The position numbers and the translations under genes were made by a program. Below are positions 1 through 6,726 of a DNA stretch of 9,944 nt, piece by piece. This DNA is from Neptuniibacter sp. Its GTDB lineage: Bacteria; Pseudomonadota; Gammaproteobacteria; Pseudomonadales; Balneatricaceae. The stretch spans positions 1 through 9,944 of the forward strand of contig JASBRM010000364.1 of NCBI GenBank assembly GCA_030149405.1, in the 5' to 3' direction. How positions within the stretch are numbered: the first letter of the stretch is position 1; every line of letters starts with the position of its first letter. A model generated the notes under the pieces. That model was not told the DNA's origin. It did not search any database and saw nothing but the letters and a program-made list of their open reading frames with translations.

Positions 1-414
<414 letters not shown>

Positions 415-1263
415 TTAGTCGGCAGCTTGAAGTGGCTGGGTTATTTTTCGTAATGGTTCAAATACAGCGGCTTTTCCAGAAACCTTCGCGCTGAAGCTTT
501 GCATCATGTCATTAGGTTGGAACATGCCGGACTGCCATGTAGCCATATAGCTGAGGCTGTCATGCAGGTCGTGATCCCGGGCATAGTTGATCATCTGCTT
601 GGTGCCAGTGATTGCCAGAGGGGAGTGGGCAGCAATCTGTTGGGCAATATCCATTACTGCATCCAGCATCGATGCCTGATCCGGGAAGGTCTGATTAACC
701 AGTCCGGATGTTTGAGCTTCCTGCGCATGCATTTTACGTGCGGTATACGCGAGTTCACGGGCGAGCCCAGACGGTATAAGGCCGGGTAAACGTTGCAGAG
801 TACCCAGGTCTGCTGTCATGCCCAGCGCCGTCTCTTTGACGGTGAAATAGGCATCCTCAGTGCAGTAACGCATATCGGTGGCACACACCAGATCCAGAGC
901 GCCACCTATGCAGCCCCCCTGAATCGCGGAGATAACCGGAAAGCGTGCGGTTTCCAGGACCATAAAGCATTCTTGCAGTTGCATAACCAGACGGCGCACA
1001 AATTCTGCTCTGCGACCGGCTTCACCATTGAACAGGCTTTGGTCCGGTTGAGTAAAAACCTCCAGATCCATCCCTGAACAGAAATGTTTTCCCTGAGAAC
1101 TGATGACCAGTACCCGGGTGTCTCCCTCAATATCCAGCGCTCTGATGGCTTCCGGAAACTCTATCCAGAAATCACGGTTCATGGAGTTGCAGGCTTCGGG
1201 GCGTTTAAATTCTAGCCGGGTAATGTGGTTCTCAACGGTGAGGTCAAAACAGCTATAGCTCAT
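415..1263 (-). CDS. Delta3,5-delta2,4-dienoyl-CoA isomerase (ECH1-like crotonase)
   Basis: This 282-residue crotonase-fold protein probably moves the double bonds of 3,5-dienoyl-CoA to give 2,4-dienoyl-CoA, the substrate of FadH. The crotonase oxyanion-hole segments are CSGMDLEVF (about residues 62-70) and IQGGCIGGALDL (about 114-125). The three acidic residues that mark dienoyl-CoA isomerases are all visible: Asp124 in GALDL, Glu144 in TVKETALG and Asp152 in TADLGT. Their spacing (20 and 8) matches Asp176, Glu196 and Asp204 of rat ECH1. The downstream stretches TARKMHAQEA and DSLSYMATW also resemble ECH1 more than ordinary enoyl-CoA hydratases. The ATG at 1263 has AGGA about 10 nt upstream. 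It is the first gene of a minus-strand operon with fadH, divergent from the TetR gene, and probably controlled from the intervening operator. A generic enoyl-CoA hydratase is the alternative, but the acidic triad argues against it. Confidence 0.88.
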   Translation of the reverse strand: MSYSCFDLTVENHITRLEFKRPEACNSMNRDFWIEFPEAIRALDIEGDTRVLVISSQGKHFCSGMDLEVFTQPDQSLFNGEAGRRAEFVRRLVMQLQECFMVLETARFPVISAIQGGCIGGALDLVCATDMRYCTEDAYFTVKETALGMTADLGTLQRLPGLIPSGLARELAYTARKMHAQEAQTSGLVNQTFPDQASMLDAVMDIAQQIAAHSPLAITGTKQMINYARDHDLHDSLSYMATWQSGMFQPNDMMQSFSAKVSGKAAVFEPLRKITQPLQAAD

Positions 1264-1299
1264 CTGAAAACAATCCTGTTTAGGTTTTTATTATTAAAC

Positions 1300-1339
1300 T
1301 AGACAGTGTCAAGATAGTGTTCTATTTTGACACTGTCAA
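1300..1339. promoter_or_regulatory. Candidate TetR operator: large inverted repeat made of two small palindromes
   Basis: GACAGTGTCAA at 1302-1312 and its exact reverse complement TTGACACTGTC at 1327-1337 form an inverted repeat centred near 1319.5. Additional inner pairing between ATAG (1314-1317) and CTAT (1322-1325) gives 15 of 18 symmetric positions. Each arm is itself a short palindrome of GACA-N-TGTC form; the right one extends to the perfect TTGACA-C-TGTCAA at 1327-1339. The two small palindromes have centres 27 bp apart. The position between the divergent regulator and isomerase genes, with overlap of both promoters, is what an autoregulating TetR operator would show. Binding of the adjacent regulator is inferred. 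Confidence 0.8.
1311..1339 (-). promoter_or_regulatory. Candidate sigma70-type promoter of the isomerase-fadH operon
   Basis: On the minus strand TTGACA (1339 to 1334) is followed after 17 bp by TATCTT (1316 to 1311). A second minus-strand TTGACA (1312 to 1307) lies in the left arm and could pair with the AT-rich stretch near 1285-1297, but no good -10 at ideal spacing is evident there. Either way, the promoter is embedded in the inverted repeat, so one regulator could control both directions. Confidence 0.5.
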
Positions 1340-1355
1340 GATTGGTTGATAGATT
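1327..1355 (+). promoter_or_regulatory. Sigma70-type promoter of the TetR gene
   Basis: A consensus -35 TTGACA at 1327-1332 and a TAGATT -10 at 1350-1355 are separated by 17 bp. The -35 lies inside the right arm of the operator palindrome, so a bound repressor would block polymerase. Transcription would be expected to start at about 1361-1363, right at the start codon at 1362. Confidence 0.65.
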
Positions 1356-1361
1356 GCGCCC

Positions 1362-1988
1362 ATGAACAGTAGAAAAAAACCATATCACCACGGTGATCTC
1401 CGGATTACCTTGTTGCAGGCAGCCACTGATCTGATTGCTGAAGGGGGTGTTGAAAGCCTCTCTATCCGCAAACTTGCGGACAAGGCCGGCGTGTCTCGCA
1501 CTGCGCCTTATCATCACTTCAAAGACAAAAATGAACTGCTTTGTGCAATAGCAGAACAGGGCTTCCATCTGCAGGATCAATTGATTGAAGCCTTAAACGA
1601 AAACGCAAAAGAGCTGAATCCTGTAGAGCAGTTTGAGCGCTACGTGATTACCTATATCCGCTTTGCTGATGAACAGCGCGAAACTTATGACCTGATGTAT
1701 GGTCGCGACATCTGGAAAACCGGAGAACCTACGCCAACATTGCAGGAAGTGTCCCGAAACAGTTTTCGCGTGTTACTGAACTGGGTTGAAGAGCTGCAGG
1801 TCGAGGGCGTTTTTGAACCTTCTTTGCCTGCATTGAGGATTGCTCAGTCTGCCTGGGCTTCTATCCATGGTTTGTGCCGGTTATTTAATGACGGTATCTA
1901 TGTAAACCGTGAAGATCTGCAGGATATTGCCCGTACATCAGTGCAGTTACTGATTAACCAGAATTACCCGGCAAAGGCGGCAAAGTGA
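1362..1988 (+). CDS. TetR-family transcriptional regulator with WHG-type C-terminal domain
   Basis: This is a 208-residue DNA-binding repressor. The N-terminal TetR helix-turn-helix runs over about residues 12-56, with the recognition region SIRKLADKAGVSRTAPYHHF at 34-53. The opening KKPYHHGDLR and the C-terminal motif WASIHG (Trp165, His169-Gly170) are typical of the TetR subgroup with a WHG ligand-binding domain. The ligand is unknown; given the neighbours, an acyl-CoA or fatty acid is a reasonable inference. The ATG at 1362 is the only sensible start because the HTH begins immediately and no later in-frame ATG precedes it. No Shine-Dalgarno sequence is visible, and the predicted promoter places the transcript start at or next to the ATG. 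The stop codon overlaps the GTG of the following hydrolase gene, so the two are translationally coupled. It probably represses itself and the divergent isomerase-fadH operon. Confidence 0.9.
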   Translation: MNSRKKPYHHGDLRITLLQAATDLIAEGGVESLSIRKLADKAGVSRTAPYHHFKDKNELLCAIAEQGFHLQDQLIEALNENAKELNPVEQFERYVITYIRFADEQRETYDLMYGRDIWKTGEPTPTLQEVSRNSFRVLLNWVEELQVEGVFEPSLPALRIAQSAWASIHGLCRLFNDGIYVNREDLQDIARTSVQLLINQNYPAKAAK

Positions 1989-2743
1989 TTCAGTTCAGCC
2001 ATGCTAACGGATTCCCCGGTAGTTGCTATGGCTACTTGTTCAGCTTAATACCTGAGCATGAAGTCAGCTGCGTTGAAAAGATGGGGCACGGGGATTACCC
2101 ACTGAATGGTAGTCTGCGTAATTATGCAGAGGAACTGATTGCAGAGATTGAACAGCAGCATGATGAGCCCGTAATCGGGGTTGGTCATTCTGCCGGAGCT
2201 GTTGTCACCCTGATAGCAGCTGCGTTAAAACCAGAACTGTTCAGACAGGTTATCCTGCTTGATCCGGTGGTATTCAGTAAACGCAAACGTTATGCCTTGA
2301 AGCTGTGTAAGGCGCTTGGCCTGATGGATCGGATTACACCTGCCGGAAGAGCCGCTAAAAGGCGGGCTCAGTTTACCAGTCGTGAAGAAGCGGAAGCTTA
2401 TTTTGCAGGTAAAAGCCTGTTCAAAGATTTTCATCCTGAATGTTTTGCTGACTATATCAAACACGGTTTAACCGAAAACGAGCAGGGTGTAGAGCTGAGC
2501 ATCTCAGCGGATATTGAAGCTGATATTTTTCGCAATGTCTTACTGGATGTGCCCCGGTGCCTTAAGCGTGTTCGTGGTACGGTCATATATGGTCGTAAGA
2601 GTCATCTGGTTAACCGTCATGATAAGCGCTGGTGGCAACGCAACTTTCCTGAAATGAATCTGGTTGCTGTTGAAGGCGGCCATCTTTTCCCGTTGGAAGA
2701 TCCAGAGTTAACTGCAGAATTAATCAAGTCTTCTCTGATTTAA
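1985..2743 (+). CDS. Alpha/beta hydrolase
   Basis: This 252-residue alpha/beta-hydrolase fold protein has an unknown substrate, presumably an ester or thioester. The oxyanion-hole loop is HANGFPG (residues 6-12), the nucleophile elbow is GVGHSAGA with Ser69, and the catalytic His is His233 in GGHLFPLEDP. At the usual acid position after strand 7 the sequence reads GRKSHLV (Ser206-His207) with no Asp or Glu. Asp93 in LLDPVVF, after the preceding strand, is the likeliest acid instead. There is no signal peptide or membrane segment, so it is probably cytoplasmic. The start is the GTG at 1985, which overlaps the TetR stop as GTGA; the HANGF motif begins six residues later, leaving no room for a much later start. 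Cotranscription with the TetR gene links it to acyl-CoA metabolism by context only. Confidence 0.85.
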   Translation: MIQFSHANGFPGSCYGYLFSLIPEHEVSCVEKMGHGDYPLNGSLRNYAEELIAEIEQQHDEPVIGVGHSAGAVVTLIAAALKPELFRQVILLDPVVFSKRKRYALKLCKALGLMDRITPAGRAAKRRAQFTSREEAEAYFAGKSLFKDFHPECFADYIKHGLTENEQGVELSISADIEADIFRNVLLDVPRCLKRVRGTVIYGRKSHLVNRHDKRWWQRNFPEMNLVAVEGGHLFPLEDPELTAELIKSSLI

Positions 2744-2783
2744 GGCACCAGGGAACTCGTCACATACGACACAGACTCACCCA

Positions 2784-2800
2784 GCAATCTTGTTCACCTA
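2784..2800 (+). repeat. 17-nt motif, outlying copy
   Basis: GCAATCTTGTTCACCTA here recurs as GCAATCCTGTTCACCTA at 2818-2834 and as GCAATGCTGTTCACTTA at 2967-2983. The latter two mark the beginnings of the two tandem 150-bp units, so this one may be the remnant of a further unit. The surrounding 2744-2817 shows no ORF or hairpin of note. Confidence 0.55.
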
Positions 2801-2817
2801 CGACTCAGGCTAACCTG

Positions 2818-2966
2818 GCAATCCTGTTCACCTAACCCCTTAGGTGTCATTCCTGCGAAGGCAGGAATCCAGGGTAATGTTTTTTGTGAAGTGGATCCCA
2901 GCCTGAGCTGGGATGACATTAGAATTTTCTTGAAGCTATAAACAGAAAACCCCCCCTCATGTGAGA
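2818..2966 (+). repeat. Tandem repeat unit, copy 1
   Basis: This is the first of two adjacent units that align with an offset of 149-150 bp to 2967-3118. It consists of a 17-nt motif, a 72-bp double-hairpin element (2846-2917), an AGAATTTTCTT-containing spacer, an AAACAGAAAA segment and a degraded hairpin (C-rich run, then CTCATGTGAG). A one-base difference in the C-run shifts the alignment near its end. It contains no coding sequence. It sits just after the hydrolase stop, in the 407-bp gap between two convergent transcription units. Confidence 0.8.
2846..2917. repeat. Double-hairpin intergenic element, copy 1
   Basis: The element is bounded by GTCAT and its complement ATGAC. It holds two hairpins of identical design: ATTCCTGC-GAAG-GCAGGAAT (2849-2868) and ATCCCAGC-CTGA-GCTGGGAT (2895-2914), each with an 8-bp stem and 4-nt loop. 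CCA at 2869-2871 can also pair with TGG at 2892-2894. This GTCATTCC...GGATGAC layout resembles small non-coding repeats scattered in many proteobacterial genomes. Mobility cannot be judged from one window. Confidence 0.75.
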
Positions 2967-3118
2967 GCAATGCTGTTCACTTAAAGGATTTATGGGTCAT
3001 TCCTGCGAAGGCAGGAATCCAGAGTAATGTTTTTTGTGAAGTGGATCCCAGCCTGCGCTGGGATGACATAAGAATTTTCTTCGAGCTCTAAACAGAAAAG
3101 CCCTCTCATATGAGAGGG
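2967..3118 (+). repeat. Tandem repeat unit, copy 2
   Basis: This is the second copy of the unit that starts at 2818, with the same order of parts. Across the 72-bp core it differs from copy 1 at only two bases, and the flanking spacer differs at four. Its terminal hairpin is intact and forms the transcription terminator, whereas that of copy 1 is decayed. Confidence 0.8.
2996..3067. repeat. Double-hairpin intergenic element, copy 2
   Basis: It matches 2846-2917 at 70 of 72 positions. The two changes fall in the linker (G to A at 3023) and in the loop of the second hairpin (A to C at 3056), so both stems are intact. The hairpins are at 2999-3018 and 3045-3064. Confidence 0.75.
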
Positions 3119-3123
3119 CTTTT
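3096..3123. terminator. Bidirectional rho-independent terminator
   Basis: A perfect 28-bp palindrome is formed by the arm AAAAGCCCTCTCAT and its exact complement. It gives a GC-rich stem (AGCCCTCTCA) followed by a T-run on either strand. It lies 27 bp beyond the DUF1329 stop on the minus strand and also faces transcription from the TetR-hydrolase operon, so it can serve both convergent units. Confidence 0.88.
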
Positions 3124-3150
3124 GGTTGCTACCTTGCTGGAGATAACTTG

Positions 3151-4491
3151 TTATTTACCCAGTCGACGGATCGCCTGTGGAGTAAAATCTTTATGCTTGA
3201 AGCGCTGGGTGAAGTCGAAGCCTTCTCCCTCTTCGTTGGTCAAACTACCTACCAGATAACGACCAGACTGCAGATCATATAAAGCTTCAGCGGTTAACCA
3301 GGGTACGTTGGCATCACGATACTGGAACTGATGAGCTTCACCTACGCGCCATAGCTCGCCACGGCCATCGTAATGATCTACAACTGCGATCTGCCAGCTG
3401 TCTTCATCGATATAGAAGGTGCGTTTTGCGTAAATGTGGCGTTCGCCTTCTTTCAATGTCGCTTCGACTTTCCAGACTCGGTGTAATTCATAACGTGTGA
3501 GTTCTGAATTCAGATGTCCTGGTTTGAGAATGTCTTCGTACTTCAGACCCCGGTCTGCAAGCTTGAAGCTGTTGTATGGGATATACAGCTCCTGTTTGCC
3601 AACCAGATTCCAGTTGTAACGATCAGGTGCGCCGTTAAACAGGTCCAGATTGTCGGTTGTACGCTGACCATCGCTGGCAGTACCCGGTGCATCATAGGCG
3701 ATCTGCGGAGCCCGACGCACTCGGCGCTGACCTGCATTGTAGGTCCACGCCTGTCGTGGTTGTGTAACCTGATTCATGGTTTCATGAACCAAGAGTACGT
3801 TACCGGTCAGACGGGCGGGGGCTTTAACCTGTTGTACAAAGTAGAACAGGATGTTCGCATCTTTTTCCGGGTTTGTGCCGCCTTTAAGATGAGTTGGCCA
3901 GGACATCTTCTCGTTGATTTTCACCGGTGTGAAGCTGCCGTTGGCCTGAACTGGAACCTGCACAAAGGTCCGTTCCAAAGCGCCGCCACGATAGCGTGTC
4001 ATATGGTTCCAGATCACTTCCAAACCATCGTTCGGAACAGGGAATGGAATGGCAGTGTTAAACCCCTGAAGGCCATTACCACCATCAGTGAGCTGTGCCG
4101 TTGTCGCATTGGCTTTGGCCGCGTCATACACTTCCTGAGGCATCGCCGCAGTTCGGTGAGTTGGATACACCGGGATGCTGAAGGTAGGGTACTTATTCAG
4201 CATCGCCAGCTGTCCCGGGGTCAGCTTGTCTTTGTATTGTTCAGCATTGGCAGCGGTAATCGTGAACAGTGGTTGTTCGTCTGCAAACGGATTGCTGTAG
4301 CGATCAGAGCTGCCAGCCAAGCCACCGTTCCAAGCCGGAATCGTGCCTGCTGCATTACCTGCTTTTTCTGCTCCTATAGGCGTGAGTGAAGCTCCCAGCT
4401 CAGCCGCTTGTTCAGCGGTGGTAGCCGCTAAAAGTGAGCCAGAACTTAGTAATAATGCAGTGCTCAGCAGTAATTTTTTAGTGTTATACAT
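3151..4491 (-). CDS. Secreted DUF1329 family protein
   Basis: This is a 446-residue exported protein of the DUF1329 family, often automatically named outer membrane lipoprotein-sorting protein; its function is not established. I prefer the ATG at 4491 over the one at 4506, because GGAG lies 9 nt upstream of 4491 while nothing resembling a ribosome binding site precedes 4506. Residues 1-23 form a Sec signal peptide: Lys5-Lys6, a leucine-rich core and SLLAA, with cleavage after Ala22 or Ala23. There is no lipobox cysteine, so it should be soluble in the periplasm or peripheral at the outer membrane. The early AAELGASLTPIGAEKAGN segment and the rest of the chain, with many short beta-prone stretches and aromatic and charged residues, fit DUF1329. 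It follows the DUF1302 gene by 29 bp, the usual pairing of these two families, and ends at the bidirectional terminator. Confidence 0.87.
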   Translation of the reverse strand: MYNTKKLLLSTALLLSSGSLLAATTAEQAAELGASLTPIGAEKAGNAAGTIPAWNGGLAGSSDRYSNPFADEQPLFTITAANAEQYKDKLTPGQLAMLNKYPTFSIPVYPTHRTAAMPQEVYDAAKANATTAQLTDGGNGLQGFNTAIPFPVPNDGLEVIWNHMTRYRGGALERTFVQVPVQANGSFTPVKINEKMSWPTHLKGGTNPEKDANILFYFVQQVKAPARLTGNVLLVHETMNQVTQPRQAWTYNAGQRRVRRAPQIAYDAPGTASDGQRTTDNLDLFNGAPDRYNWNLVGKQELYIPYNSFKLADRGLKYEDILKPGHLNSELTRYELHRVWKVEATLKEGERHIYAKRTFYIDEDSWQIAVVDHYDGRGELWRVGEAHQFQYRDANVPWLTAEALYDLQSGRYLVGSLTNEEGEGFDFTQRFKHKDFTPQAIRRLGK

Positions 4492-4520
4492 TGATGATAT
4501 CTCCATCTGTCTGCTGATAA

Positions 4521-6446
4521 TTAAAATGAAACGCTTGCGCTCAGTGAAATGAAGTCACGATCTTCAATGGAATTGAAGTTGCCGCCAAAGTAATCCGTGT
4601 AAGACAGTGAAACGCTGTATTTATTCAGGTAATCAGCAGTCAGGCTCAGGCCCAGTGTTTTCTCATCTTCATTGAACGCAGGGCCAGGCTGTGGACCGTA
4701 ACCTTTGAGGCCGTGTTTAAAGCTGATCTGTGGCGACAGGTTTATCCCAGCAAATGCATTTGGGTAGCTCAGGTTTGCACGCACAACATACCCATAAGAG
4801 TCCTGAGTTACGAAGCCTTCAGTGTCACCTGAGGTGTAGCCAAAGGCACCGTTACGACCATATTTCAGAGCATTCGCATCTTCATCAAGGCCATGTACAT
4901 GGGTCCAGGCCAGTTCACCGATTAATGCTAAACGGCTGGCTCCGAGCACCTGATCGTAGAATTTCACAAAGCTGGTCTGCAGCTGAGTCACATCCAGTTC
5001 ACTGTAACCATAAATTGTGCCGCCAGTACCTGCATCAGCAACCAACTGATCAGCAGCCGTATTACCAGAACCACCGGCATACTGTTGCAGGATTGCTGCT
5101 ACCAGCAGAGGTCCGTTGATCTGAATAGGGACATCACGTTTGTGGCTGATTTCACCCGACCAGGCAACTTCGCCAATGTTAGTGTTGAAGCTCAGACCGA
5201 TCATCTCTATATCTTCGGGGTAGCTGGTGAAGTATGTGGTATCAACCAGAGTACTGATCCCCGCAAGTTGGCCTGCTTGTGCTGCCGCGGCTGCTGCTTG
5301 TGCTGCTGTACCGCCACCGCCGAGAACAGCGGCTGCTGCAGCATTACCTGCAGCGGTTGCCGTAGCACCAAATGTCGCAATGTCCGTTTGAGTATTAACC
5401 GCACTGGTTACCGGTAGGCGGCTGTGATATTTGGCAAAGTAGACTCCGAACTCAGTGTTATTCAGGTTTTCTGCAAAGTAGCGAGCAGAGAAACCAAACT
5501 GGCCGTCATCATCAGCCTCACGCCTGCCGTCGGCATTGCGATAAATAACGGGATCAAAACCAATCGCACCGGTTGCGATTGCGGGTGTGTAGTATTGCTG
5601 ATCTGTCAGTGGCAGAGGGATACGGATACCGTTACAGCCTTCCGCTACAAAGTCGATATTCGAGAAATAGGTACCGCAGCCATCGATTGCTGTGGGTTCC
5701 CATTCAATTTGATAGAAACCTTCAATACTCAGATTGTCAGTCACACCAAACGAAGCAAAGGCCATATTAACCGGAAGCAAGCCTTCCTTAACTTCTGCAC
5801 CAGGGCGGCGGAACGCATTGACATCAAATGGGTTGATTGAATTTAGACCACCCTGAACAAATGTACTTTCGCCCCAGTTAACAACCTGGCGACCAATGCG
5901 CATATCCAGTGGTTTTTCGCCCAGATCTATTCCCGCAAAGAAATAGGCATCCAGAACTTCAAAGCCTGAGAACTTTGAAAAGTCATTAAAGTCAGCATCT
6001 TCCAGTTCTGCATCAGGTACATAGAGATTAGGTGAGTGGCCGTGGGCACGATTGCCATCTTCAAGCTCTGCATCGTACCAGTACTTAACCCGGCCAAAGA
6101 AACCGACATTGTCTTTTCTTAACTCAAGGTCGTGTACGCCTTTTACTATCTGAGTGAATGTGCTGCCTTCACTAAAGTTCTGGTTACCGTCGTCGTAACT
6201 GCCAGAACCCGCGCTGGTGCCTCCGTTTACGGAAGAGATCAGGCTGCTTTTTGGATCATCCATACGCCAGCTTGCACCGACAGAGATTTGTGAGTCAAAA
6301 CGTCCTTCAATCTCTCCCAGATTAAATTCAATCGCCTGAGCTTGGCTCATGAAAACTACACTGCCTATGAGGGTAGGCAGAAGACGGCGGGAGAATGCCG
6401 GGGATTGGTTTTTGCTGCGCTGCAAAATCCGGTTTTTTATTGCCAT
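4521..6446 (-). CDS. DUF1302 family outer-membrane beta-barrel-like protein
   Basis: This is a 641-residue protein of the DUF1302 family, likely a porin-like beta-barrel of the outer membrane with an unknown substrate. I place the start at the ATG at 6446, which has AGGTGA five bases upstream; a GTG at 6455 is in frame but lies inside that ribosome binding site. The signal peptide covers about residues 1-38, with basic residues, a hydrophobic LLPTLIGSVVFM core and the AQA cleavage motif, followed by IEFNLGEIEGRFDSQISVGA. Many amphipathic strands, the RIGRQVVNWGESTFVQGG segment and a C-terminal SLSASVSF ending in Phe support barrel insertion. An alanine-rich, low-complexity stretch at about residues 356-395 is probably a surface loop. 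It is the first gene of an operon with DUF1329 and is divergent from an AraC-type regulator, its probable controller. A role in uptake or export of hydrophobic compounds is inferred from the neighbouring lipid-catabolism genes. Confidence 0.87.
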   Translation of the reverse strand: MAIKNRILQRSKNQSPAFSRRLLPTLIGSVVFMSQAQAIEFNLGEIEGRFDSQISVGASWRMDDPKSSLISSVNGGTSAGSGSYDDGNQNFSEGSTFTQIVKGVHDLELRKDNVGFFGRVKYWYDAELEDGNRAHGHSPNLYVPDAELEDADFNDFSKFSGFEVLDAYFFAGIDLGEKPLDMRIGRQVVNWGESTFVQGGLNSINPFDVNAFRRPGAEVKEGLLPVNMAFASFGVTDNLSIEGFYQIEWEPTAIDGCGTYFSNIDFVAEGCNGIRIPLPLTDQQYYTPAIATGAIGFDPVIYRNADGRREADDDGQFGFSARYFAENLNNTEFGVYFAKYHSRLPVTSAVNTQTDIATFGATATAAGNAAAAAVLGGGGTAAQAAAAAAQAGQLAGISTLVDTTYFTSYPEDIEMIGLSFNTNIGEVAWSGEISHKRDVPIQINGPLLVAAILQQYAGGSGNTAADQLVADAGTGGTIYGYSELDVTQLQTSFVKFYDQVLGASRLALIGELAWTHVHGLDEDANALKYGRNGAFGYTSGDTEGFVTQDSYGYVVRANLSYPNAFAGINLSPQISFKHGLKGYGPQPGPAFNEDEKTLGLSLTADYLNKYSVSLSYTDYFGGNFNSIEDRDFISLSASVSF

Positions 6447-6510
6447 TTCGTTCACCTGACTTCTTATTTTTTTAAAAGGTGCAGACTGTATATTTATAGA
6501 TTTTAGTCAA

Positions 6511-6571
6511 AACATCCAAAAATGCTGAATAAATAGAGGGTTAAAGCTCTATATGCAGGTTTTTGGATGTT
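6511..6571. promoter_or_regulatory. Inverted repeat in the DUF1302/AraC divergent control region
   Basis: AACATCCAAAAA at 6511-6522 is matched by its exact complement TTTTTGGATGTT at 6560-6571, with 37 bp between them. A nested pair, ATAGAG (6533-6538) and CTCTAT (6547-6552), lies inside. The arm likeness continues inward: TGC at 6523-6525 is complementary to GCA at 6555-6557 after a two-base gap, which suggests two inverted copies of one protein-binding site. The left arm lies just upstream of a weak minus-strand promoter (TTTGGA, 16 bp, TATAAA at about 6502-6497) for the DUF1302 operon. A separate 12-bp palindrome, AACAAATTTGTT, is at 6628-6639 near the regulator's start. The AraC-type protein encoded next door is the natural candidate to bind here. 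The rest of 6447-6726 is AT-rich and holds no gene. Confidence 0.6.
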
Positions 6572-6726
6572 AGTAATCATTGTCGGTCTTAAAACAGTTC
6601 TCAATGACAATTGCCGCCAAGCTTAGTAACAAATTTGTTCTTTAGGGTTGAAAAAAATGACCTTAAGTGCCAAAAATAAAAATGGGAAGTGCGTTTCTGG
6701 TTAACAAAAAACAGGTTAGAGAAGCT

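Noticed and set aside
499..1077. Plus-strand open frames opposite the isomerase gene
   Set aside because: They are antisense to a gene with all of its active-site residues in place, and have no domain resemblance.
2784..2983. Three copies of a 17-nt motif as a possible CRISPR-like array
   Set aside because: The spacing is irregular (34 and 149 bp), the copies are imperfect, and the interval is explained by the tandem 150-bp unit.
3514..4389. A 291-codon plus-strand open frame opposite the DUF1329 gene
   Set aside because: It lies wholly antisense to a well-supported gene, has no recognisable domain or ribosome binding site, and its cysteine/arginine-rich composition is typical of a shadow frame.
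4492..4506. ATG at 4506 as the start of the DUF1329 protein
   Set aside because: The GGAG ribosome binding site for the ATG at 4491 lies inside these codons, and no such site precedes 4506.
5085..5840. Plus-strand open frames opposite the DUF1302 gene, including a cysteine-rich one
   Set aside because: The Cys-rich run is just the antisense reading of alanine codons; there is no independent support.
6390..6446. Possible Tat signal in the DUF1302 protein (SRRLLP)
   Set aside because: Only the twin arginine matches. The expected Phe-Leu-Lys context is absent, and outer-membrane barrels use Sec, so a Sec signal peptide is the simpler reading.
6667..6726. Upstream starts (GTG at 6667, ATG at 6682) for the AraC-type regulator
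   Set aside because: Neither has a ribosome binding site, and the added residues do not resemble the family. The ATG at 6727 fits better, although this is not certain.
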